Shown here: in pieces, positions 54,377 to 60,606 of the stretch | Layout: each line of letters opens with the position of its first letter | Numbering within the stretch: the first letter of the stretch is position 1 | Assembly: GCF_900461555.1 (NCBI RefSeq) | Contig: NZ_UGOX01000001.1 | Location: 2,927,501 to 2,991,500 of the forward strand | Source: Legionella quinlivanii | GTDB taxonomy: Bacteria; Pseudomonadota; Gammaproteobacteria; Legionellales; Legionellaceae | Direction of reading: 5' to 3' | Length of the DNA: 64,000 bases | Program-made: the position numbers and the translations under genes | The notes under the pieces: generated by a model | Told to the model about the DNA's origin: nothing | Databases searched by the model: none | Seen by the model: the letters and a program-made list of their open reading frames with translations, nothing else

Positions 54377-54643
54377 TTAAAGCTTTTTTGACAGTACATC
54401 CTGAAGCATCTGTTTATCCAGACTTAGATCGGCGACCATCTGTTTCAGACGTCTGTTTTCATCTTCCAGCTGACGTAGCTTTCTTAGCTCCGAGGTACCA
54501 AGTCCTCCATACTTCTTCTTCCAGATATAGAACGTTGCCTCACTTATCCCCATCTTCCGGCAAACTTCGGACACACGTGTACCCAACTCCGCCTGCTTTA
54601 ACCCAAACATGATTTGTTCTTCTGTAAATTTGCTTTTCTTCAT
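54377..54643 (-). CDS. IS3-family OrfA
   Basis: An 88-residue helix-turn-helix protein with a leucine zipper: FTEEQIMFGLKQAELG, then SEVCRKMGISEATFYIWKKKYGG, then LRQLEDENRRLKQMVADLSLD. It ends near an A6-G run (TCAAAAAAGC), where -1 slippage would normally produce the OrfAB fusion. OrfA is intact, but OrfB is not. Confidence 0.88.
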   Translation of the reverse strand: MKKSKFTEEQIMFGLKQAELGTRVSEVCRKMGISEATFYIWKKKYGGLGTSELRKLRQLEDENRRLKQMVADLSLDKQMLQDVLSKKL

Positions 54644-54893
54644 GGCTAATACCCTACCTTTTGCTTCTTTGATATTCTGCCAGAGTCTCTACTTTAACGT
54701 GGATCTATTTTTAGGGAGGAGATCACAGCAGCTATTTTTTTACCTAATAAAATAGCCTCATCACTATATTTATTATCATTACCAAATTGAGCACCCAAAT
54801 AAACACAGACAGTTTTCATATGGTTCCAGTGAATTACAAATATGCTGTCATAGTAGAGTAATTTAAGATTGAAAAGCAAACCTAGTCTTTTTT

Positions 54894-55433
54894 TCAGTAA
54901 ATATAATATACTAACGATACTGACAACGTTAGTGATATGAGCATAGTCGTCCCCATCCGAATTTGTTGAACTTCTGATCTGGAAAAACTAAAACTCAAAA
55001 TTTTTAGACTCTGAATCACCAATTCAAATATTCTTGACGAAACAAAATTAACGATTGGATAGAGAAAAAAGGTAAACATAACTGAAATTGGAGTTACTCC
55101 GTCTCGAATATATTCATAAGCTAACTGAGATATAAAATTATCTTGAATAGGATGGTGGATATACTTTGAATAGTAAAAAATAGACATGCAGCCTAAAGCT
55201 AAAATACAATAAAGCCAGATCATAGTGACAAAATAATATGTCCAGTTGGACAAAAATACTCTCTCGTTAATCTGTTCCCCAAGTGATTGTTTTTTTGTAT
55301 TAAGAATATTAATTTCTGAACTAATTTTTAGTAGATGTTCACTAGATTTTTCTCCAGTCCATATTTTGTCTAGCCACTTTGCAAATACGACACTAACTAA
55401 TGCGACGAAAATTTGTTGAAGCATTTCTAACAT
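54894..55433 (-). CDS. Hypothetical inner-membrane protein
   Basis: About 179 residues with roughly four hydrophobic segments: IFVALVSVVFAKWL, YYFVTMIWLYCILALGCM, SVMFTFFLYPIVNFVS and TTMLISLTLSVSLVYYI. A coiled-coil-like stretch (SSEHLLKISSEINILNTKKQSL) follows the first. ATG 55,433 is preceded by ACGGA. No family recognised. Position between tRNA-Pro and a broken LOG gene suggests an accessory cargo gene. Confidence 0.6.
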   Translation of the reverse strand: MLEMLQQIFVALVSVVFAKWLDKIWTGEKSSEHLLKISSEINILNTKKQSLGEQINERVFLSNWTYYFVTMIWLYCILALGCMSIFYYSKYIHHPIQDNFISQLAYEYIRDGVTPISVMFTFFLYPIVNFVSSRIFELVIQSLKILSFSFSRSEVQQIRMGTTMLISLTLSVSLVYYIY

Positions 55434-55567
55434 AAACGATCCGTGTTTTATTAATTCTAATTTTTCGAAAGTACCTAAGTACACCCAGAAGTACACCTAG
55501 CAAAATTTTTGATTTGAATGGGGTTTGATACTGATTATGCAACCTACTGATTTCAAAAGGGATTTGA

Positions 55568-55644
55568 TGGTCGGGACGGAAGGATTTGAACCTTCGACCA
55601 CTAGCACCCCATGCTAGTACGCTACCAGGCTGCGCTACGCCCCG
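55568..55644 (-). tRNA. tRNA-Pro (GGG)
   Basis: A 77-nt minus-strand tRNA with encoded CCA. Acceptor arm CGGGGCG pairs with CGTCCCG. The anticodon arm CTAGC-ATGGGGT-GCTAG has anticodon GGG, reading proline codons. The T-arm carries GGTTCAAATCC. The sequence to its left (48-55.5 kb) is full of mobile remnants, as often seen next to tRNA integration sites. Confidence 0.93.
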
Positions 55645-55684
55645 AGATAGCGAATAATACTCTGATCTCTTGGAAATGACAAGA

Positions 55685-56671
55685 TCACTTTTGGAGTTGC
55701 TGGGTAAATTCGTAGGCTTGTTTTTGCAGGTTGTTTCCGCTGCAGATGGGGCTGGCCCATTTGTCCGGGCAGGGGCGGTCTCTGGCTATGGACCACATGG
55801 ATAAGCTTCCGATGTTTTTGCTTATTGCAAATTCGCGGAGTTTTTTGGCATTTTCGAGGGTGAATTGTTCTGAGTTGATGTCGTTCACGCCAATCATGGG
55901 GGTTATTTCAATCATGGACCAGAGCTCGGATTCGGTCTTTTTGGGGTAGAGTATTCGCAATTCATCTCGGAGAGAATTTGCGGATTCAATTGCATAATCG
56001 CCCATATCGCCGGTGTAGGCTGGGCCATAATCCATTGCCATGATATTGACGTTAAACACCAGATCGGTTGCTTTTGCCATTTCAATCAGTTCTTTTCCCT
56101 GACTAGTTAGCCCTTCTGGCAAGATGGGCAGTGTAAAACTGATGGTAATCTCAGGATTTTGCTGCTGAAAAATCTGTAGAGCCTGAATCAGGGTAGGCAC
56201 ATCCGCTGTATTGTTTTCCACATCAAAATCGAGGGCTTTTGCATTATAAATCTCCCTGACTTTACTTAAAATTAATTTCAGCTGCTCAACATTACAGTTC
56301 ATGGATAAATCAGTGCCGGAGGCGCCGCCAAATGAAACAGTAACCTCAACATTGTTCTTCATTAATTTGTCAGTTAGATGCTGACCCCACTTATCGGAAA
56401 CCAGATAAGCGGCATGGCCGCCCCAGGCTGGCTGGCAGTGTCCTGAATCGGTGATGAATGCCAGGCGAAATGATTCTAAATTCTGCTCTTTTGCAATCTT
56501 GCTTAAATCCATCGGCTCTATCGATTGATAGGACGGATCCCAATAGGTATTGATAGTCATATCGGCATAAGGGCTAAACGGCGGTTTTGCCGTAGCTTCC
56601 AATGGATGCGCGAAAACGCTTGTCGGAAAAAATGTACTGATTAATAAGAAGCTTGTTAATTTATTAATCAT
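55685..56671 (-). CDS. Exported GH18-family chitinase-like protein
   Basis: A 328-residue protein with a signal peptide (LTSFLLISTFFPTSVFA). The TIM barrel carries GH18 markers: INTYWDPSYQS on strand 1, VTVSFGGASGTD on strand 3, and ALDFDVEN with the catalytic Glu on strand 4 (about residue 150; the typical form is DxxDxDxE). NIMAMDYGPAY and MWSIARD follow at strands 6 and 8. It is probably secreted; a chitin- or GlcNAc-polymer hydrolase is likely. No separate carbohydrate-binding domain is present. Confidence 0.82.
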   Translation of the reverse strand: MINKLTSFLLISTFFPTSVFAHPLEATAKPPFSPYADMTINTYWDPSYQSIEPMDLSKIAKEQNLESFRLAFITDSGHCQPAWGGHAAYLVSDKWGQHLTDKLMKNNVEVTVSFGGASGTDLSMNCNVEQLKLILSKVREIYNAKALDFDVENNTADVPTLIQALQIFQQQNPEITISFTLPILPEGLTSQGKELIEMAKATDLVFNVNIMAMDYGPAYTGDMGDYAIESANSLRDELRILYPKKTESELWSMIEITPMIGVNDINSEQFTLENAKKLREFAISKNIGSLSMWSIARDRPCPDKWASPICSGNNLQKQAYEFTQQLQK

Positions 56672-56726
56672 TGTTGAACCTTTTATTATCCCTAGCTAAA
56701 GGATAGTCCATTATTTGTCCATATGA

Positions 56727-57074
56727 TTACATGTTGTTATTCAGATTATTGGTTTCTTCAAATTGCTCTGCGGTTTCATCAATACCGGCATCGACGCCGG
56801 TGGTGTAATAACCAGGAACCCCGTTGCCCAACATATTGACCATGCCATCGCCCACACAGGACTGTTGCATGAGTTCATTAGTACCAATTTTCAGGGATTC
56901 TTTTACGGACTCAGGAGTTAAAAGTTGCAGAGGATTCAGGCAAGTATCAGGCTTTTCACCCAGTTTTATATCTTTTGCCTTTTTCTTGGCAAGAGACTTA
57001 TCATCATCCTTATCGTCTTTTGACTTGCTGGTATATTCTCTAGTAAGAATAGGACGCGTTTTTAGAATGCCCAT
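56727..57074 (-). CDS. Small hypothetical protein with acidic C-terminus
   Basis: About 115 residues. The N-half is Lys/Asp-rich (SKSKDDKDDDKSLAKKKAKD); the middle has two Cys. The C-terminus, DETAEQFEETNNLNNNM, is rich in Glu and Asn. An E-rich tail is one feature of Dot/Icm substrates, but it is weak evidence. Start ATG 57,074 is chosen over an upstream TTG at 57,092. No domain recognised. Confidence 0.55.
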   Translation of the reverse strand: MGILKTRPILTREYTSKSKDDKDDDKSLAKKKAKDIKLGEKPDTCLNPLQLLTPESVKESLKIGTNELMQQSCVGDGMVNMLGNGVPGYYTTGVDAGIDETAEQFEETNNLNNNM

Positions 57075-57279
57075 GGGTCTTCGCCTGTACAATTACTTAT
57101 TTAATTATACAATATAATAGCTGATTTGGTCTACAGGAATACAATTTACTCGGAATTTTATATAAAGAGACAGGAGACTATTATGGATGTCGCGGACAAA
57201 GCCTGAGAGATGGTCACAAAATTTGAACAGAACACATTGATTTATAATTAATGTTAAACCCCTACGTACCGCGCTTTAT

Positions 57280-57609
57280 GCCGGAGGAATCCCCTCATTT
57301 TTTCGTTCAAAAAAACGTAGCTTATCAGGTCAAAATGACTTTAATAGTGTCGTTTCCGCGTGGCATTGTTGCGTGGATAAAGATAAGTGTACAACAAACT
57401 GTCTTTGCGAGCGTTAGCGAAGCAATCCAGATCAATCTTTGACCAGAGTTATGGGCTGGATTGCTTCGCTACGCTCGCAAAGACGAACTTATGCTCACCT
57501 GTTTTCATTTGCGCAACAACTCCACGCGGGAACGACACGATAATAGACCTGTTTGAGCAATTGTTAAGTCATCCGCTGACTATATAAAAAAGAAGGGGAG
57601 CCCTCAGGC
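57280..57609. mobile_element. IS4-related MITE, copy 2, carrying a nested palindromic element
   Basis: Ends GCCGGAGGAATCCCCTCATT and AAGGGGAGCCCTCAGGC are inverted repeats matching the IS at 57,693. Direct repeats TTTAT flank it (57,275-57,279 and 57,610-57,614). Compared with the 225-bp copy at 22,422, it is longer because the 160-bp palindromic element sits inside it at 57,361-57,522. Confidence 0.78.
57361..57522. repeat. Palindromic 160-bp element, copy 4 (nested)
   Basis: Left end TGGCATTGTTGCGTGGATAA and right end ATTTGCGCAACAACTCCA. The core pairs GTCTTTGCGAGCG plus GAAGCAATCCAG with CTGGATTGCTTCGCTACG plus CGCAAAGACG. It interrupts the inner GTTTCCGCG / CGCGGGAAC arms of the surrounding MITE. 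Confidence 0.78.
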
Positions 57610-57692
57610 TTTATGCGCGGTATACAGGCAATGCGTTTGATTGGCAAAAGCATTTTAAAACTCACTTCCTTTTTATGGATACCCCGCATAAA

Positions 57693-58985
57693 GCCTGAGG
57701 GCTCCCCTCATAAATAAGGATATTAAAAAGTGGCAGTGCATGAAGATATATGATCAAATAGTTTTGCGAACAATTTTGATTAGGATATCTCATGCACATA
57801 AAGCGATTTTTACACAATTTGCTATCAAGTACTATCCATGGAAAACGATTTAATACGCTTAATTTATTTATCAATGCCTTACTCAGGGAAAAAAAGCTGT
57901 CGTTAACTCAGTTGGGGCGAGCATTAAAAAATAAGGCTCAAGAAAAGAATAATATTAAACGCTGTGATCGTTTTTTAGGGAATAAAAACCTGCATGGAGA
58001 GCGATTCTCGATATACCAAAAAACAGCCCATAGGTTAATTGGAACAAATAGTCGTCCTATTATCCTGGTAGATTGGAGCCATGTTCCTAATACAACGCAT
58101 TATTTGCTTAGAGCCTCATTAGTCGCTAAAGGCCGTGCGTTATCAGTCTATGAAGAGGTATTTCCTCGCCAATATGAAAATAGTGACAAAGCGCATCACT
58201 TATTTTTACAGAATTTAAAGCAAGTTCTGCCTGAGACAAGTCTCCCGATATTAGTTACGGATGCTGGTTTTTATAATTCATGGTTTCGGTTGGTGTTAAA
58301 ACAAGGTTGGGACTATGTTGGCCGTATTCGGGGTAATATATGTTATCGATTGGATACCCATACTTACTGGGAATATTATTGTGATTCAAAGGAAAAGGCG
58401 ACCGAACAAGGGCAATCTCTGGGGTGGGGCATTGTCTCTAAAACAGACCCAATAGAAACATTTCTTTATTTAATAAAGCTATCCGGAAAAAAACGTACAC
58501 GTTTTAATAAGTACAAAAAGAAAGCGCAAAGCAAGAAAGACAAGGTGTATTCAAAATCAGCCAATGAACCTTGGCTTTTAGCAAGTTCATTAAACAATAC
58601 AGAAACATCGTTTAACCCTTTTTCAATCTATTTCAAACGCATGCAAATAGAGCAGAATTTTCGAGATTTAAAGTCATCTCAATATGGCTTTAGCTTTGAA
58701 CATGCTTACTCAAAATCAATAGAGCGAATTCAAGTGTTACTAATGATTGCTATGTTGGCTACTTTAATTGCTTATTTAACCGGCTTCGTTGCTGAAAACA
58801 AGCGATGGCATCTCTCTTTTCAAGCCAACACATCCCAAAAAAAACGAGTGCTTTCTTTGTTCTATCTCGGCTGTCGAATCATACAAAGGAAATTTAAATA
58901 TAGAATTGATTATGATAAAGCCGTCGAGGCCCTGCAAATAGAGATACTCGTTGCAGGGAGAGAATTATGAGGGGATCCCTCAGGC
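57693..58985 (+). mobile_element. IS4-family insertion sequence (1,293 bp)
   Basis: Terminal inverted repeats GCCTGAGGGCTCCCCTCATAA and TTATGAGGGGATCCCTCAGGC flank one transposase. Direct repeats ATAAA at 57,688-57,692 and 58,986-58,990 are the target duplication. Joining the flanks across one ATAAA restores ACCCCGCATAAAGCGGGGT, a REP-like palindrome. The element looks intact. Confidence 0.88.
57792..58970 (+). CDS. IS4-family transposase
   Basis: A 392-residue DDE transposase of the IS4 family (IS10/IS50-like). First Asp is in IILVDWSHVP, second in ILVTDAGFYNSW, and the C-terminal YREK signature is exact: YFKRMQIEQNFRDLKSSQYGF has Tyr, two residues, Arg, three residues, Glu, six residues, Lys. 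The frame is uninterrupted, so the element is likely active. The stop lies just inside the right inverted repeat. Confidence 0.93.
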   Translation: MHIKRFLHNLLSSTIHGKRFNTLNLFINALLREKKLSLTQLGRALKNKAQEKNNIKRCDRFLGNKNLHGERFSIYQKTAHRLIGTNSRPIILVDWSHVPNTTHYLLRASLVAKGRALSVYEEVFPRQYENSDKAHHLFLQNLKQVLPETSLPILVTDAGFYNSWFRLVLKQGWDYVGRIRGNICYRLDTHTYWEYYCDSKEKATEQGQSLGWGIVSKTDPIETFLYLIKLSGKKRTRFNKYKKKAQSKKDKVYSKSANEPWLLASSLNNTETSFNPFSIYFKRMQIEQNFRDLKSSQYGFSFEHAYSKSIERIQVLLMIAMLATLIAYLTGFVAENKRWHLSFQANTSQKKRVLSLFYLGCRIIQRKFKYRIDYDKAVEALQIEILVAGREL

Positions 58986-58995
58986 ATAAAGCGGG

Positions 58996-59394
58996 GTACG
59001 TAGGATGTTACGGGGTAGGTAGGATCTTACGAGGTTCGTAGGATCTTACGAGGTTCGTAGGATCTTACGGGGTTCGTAGGATCTTACGAGGTTCGTAGGA
59101 TCTTACGAGGTTCGTAGGATCTTACGGGGTTCGTAGGATCTTACGAGGTTCGTAGGATCTTACGAGGTTCGTAGGATCTTACGAGGTTCGTAGGATCTTA
59201 CGAGGTTCGTAGGATCTTACGAGGTTCGTAGGATCTTACGGGGTTCGTAGGATCTTACGGGGTTCGTAGGATCTTACGGGGTTCGTAGGATCTTACGGGG
59301 TTCGTAGGCTCTTACGGGGTTCGTAGGATCTTACGAGGTTCGTAGGATCTTACGGGGTTCGTAGGCTCTTATGGGTACGTAGCCTCTTATAGGA
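58996..59394. repeat. Tandem array of about 21 copies of a 19-bp repeat
   Basis: Unit GTTCGTAGGATCTTACGAG, with alternate ending GGG, repeated about 21 times; first and last units revert to the ancestral GTACGTAG(N)CTCTTA form. It is the same unit as the tail of the 34.5-kb element, here expanded and homogenised. It lies between the IS4 element and the 3' end of gcdH, with no gene inside. Confidence 0.93.
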
Positions 59395-59448
59395 TGGTTC
59401 AATTTTGTGAACCATCTCTCCGGGACAAAGCCGCAGCAGGGAGCGGTA

Positions 59449-60606
59449 TCAGCCAAAGGCATTAATGCCAGTAATATGGCGCCCAAGAACCAGAGTATGC
59501 ACGTTATCTGTTCCCTCGTAGGTAAAAACGGACTCCAGATTGAGCATGTGACGAATCACGGGATATTCAAGGCTGATACCATTAGCACCTAAAAGATTAC
59601 GACAGGAACGGGCGATTTTTATCGCTTCCCGGCAAGCATTGCCTTTGGCGAGAGAAATCATCACCGGTGTTTCGCGATATTGATCTTTCAAGCGGCCAAT
59701 TTGCAAATTTAGACATTGGGCTTTAATGATCTCGGTATACATATCTGCCAGGTCTTTTTGTACCAATTGAAATGAAGCCAATGGTTTGGCAAATTGTTTA
59801 CGTTCAAGCAGATAATCCCTGGTCGCATCGAAGCAGGCCATAGCAGCCCCCATTGCTCCCCAGGCGATTCCGTATCGCGCCTGGCTTAAACAGCTTAATG
59901 GAGCGCCCAGACCTTTATTGCTGCCCGGCAGATAATTTTCATCCGGTACAAAAACGTCTTCAAATACCAGCTCGCCTGTCAAAGAAGCGCGCAACGACAT
60001 TTTATGTTTCACTTCCGGTGCTGAAAAGCCCTTGGATTTTGAATCAACGATAAAACCGCGGATCCCTTCTTCGGTTTTAGCCCAGACAATAGCAATGTCG
60101 GCAATAGGCGCATTGGTAATCCACATTTTAGAACCATTCAAACGCCAGCCGCCCTCTACTTTTTTAGCATAGGTACGCATACTGGCAGGATCAGATCCTG
60201 AGTCTGGCTCAGTCAGTCCAAAGCAGCCAATGATTTCCCCTCTGGCCATACCCGGTAGATAACGCAGCCTTTGTTCTTCTGAACCATAGCGAAAAATAGG
60301 ATACATACATAAAGAACTTTGGACAGAAACAAAGCTTCGTAAACCGCTATCCCCTTTTTCAAGCTCCTGACATACCAAACCATAGGAAACATAGGAGGCC
60401 TCTGCCCCGCCGTATTCTGCAGGCAAGGTTAAACCGAGTAAGCCCAATTCCGCTGATTGCTTAATGAGTTGACGAGGAAATTCGCCGTGCTCAAAGGCTT
60501 CGGCCATTAAGGGTATTACATCATGGTTTACAAAACGGGCGACACTGTCCCGAATCATTCGTTCATCATCTTGTAATTGTTCTTCAAGAAACAGCAAGTC
60601 GTCCAC
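59449..60606 (-). CDS. gcdH: Glutaryl-CoA dehydrogenase-like acyl-CoA dehydrogenase
   Basis: A 385-residue FAD acyl-CoA dehydrogenase. Motifs: GCFGLTEPDSGSDPASM (substrate/FAD site), GWRLNGSKMWITNAP, a mid-domain QARYGIAWGAMGAA, and the catalytic Glu in VFTYEGTDNVHTLVLG. The order and details fit glutaryl-CoA dehydrogenase, which converts glutaryl-CoA to crotonyl-CoA in lysine and tryptophan breakdown. Its start overlaps the end of the E1 gene by 23 bp, so both are coupled in one operon. Confidence 0.88.
   Translation of the reverse strand: MDDLLFLEEQLQDDERMIRDSVARFVNHDVIPLMAEAFEHGEFPRQLIKQSAELGLLGLTLPAEYGGAEASYVSYGLVCQELEKGDSGLRSFVSVQSSLCMYPIFRYGSEEQRLRYLPGMARGEIIGCFGLTEPDSGSDPASMRTYAKKVEGGWRLNGSKMWITNAPIADIAIVWAKTEEGIRGFIVDSKSKGFSAPEVKHKMSLRASLTGELVFEDVFVPDENYLPGSNKGLGAPLSCLSQARYGIAWGAMGAAMACFDATRDYLLERKQFAKPLASFQLVQKDLADMYTEIIKAQCLNLQIGRLKDQYRETPVMISLAKGNACREAIKIARSCRNLLGANGISLEYPVIRHMLNLESVFTYEGTDNVHTLVLGRHITGINAFG

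Larger units (their letters stand above)
53511..54725 (-). mobile_element. IS3-family (IS407-group-like) element, decayed
   Basis: A 1,215-bp element with ends TGATCCTCCC and TGATCTCCTCCC (inverted) and a 4-bp target duplication CAGC/GCTG. OrfA is intact; OrfB has several frameshifts. It sits inside LOG copy 2. The 4-bp duplication and OrfA type (KKYGGLGTSELRKLRQLE) fit the IS407 subgroup. Confidence 0.8.
53190..54819 (-). pseudogene. LOG-family gene, copy 2, interrupted by an IS3-family element and 3' truncated
   Basis: N-terminus at 54,819 (MKTVCVYLGAQFGNDNKYSD ... LGKKIAA). It is interrupted by an insertion at 53,511-54,725, then resumes EGLTLVYGGSSLGMMG through MPGGLGTLEEAIETWNAI to about 53,190. 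There it is cut near the IS481 element. The bases flanking the IS are CAGC on both sides (53,507-53,510 and 54,726-54,729). Removing the IS and one copy restores an uninterrupted KKIAAEGLTLVYGG reading. The last third is lost, so it is non-functional. Confidence 0.8.
57268..57692. repeat. REP-like two-palindrome element, both palindromes occupied
   Basis: The left palindrome (ACCGCGCTTTAT ... TTTATGCGCGGT) is split by a MITE at 57,280-57,609. The spacer (GGCAATGCGTTTGATTGG ... TTTTTATGGA) follows. The right palindrome (ACCCCGCATAAA ... ATAAAGCGGGGT) is split by the full IS at 57,693-58,985 and resumes at 58,986. Between 57,093 and 57,268 I see only AT-rich DNA and one seven-codon frame with a ribosome site. 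Confidence 0.8.

Noticed and set aside
58996-59394. Possible CRISPR array
   Set aside because: Units are 19 bp and directly adjacent with no spacers, and no cas genes are present. It is a tandem repeat.
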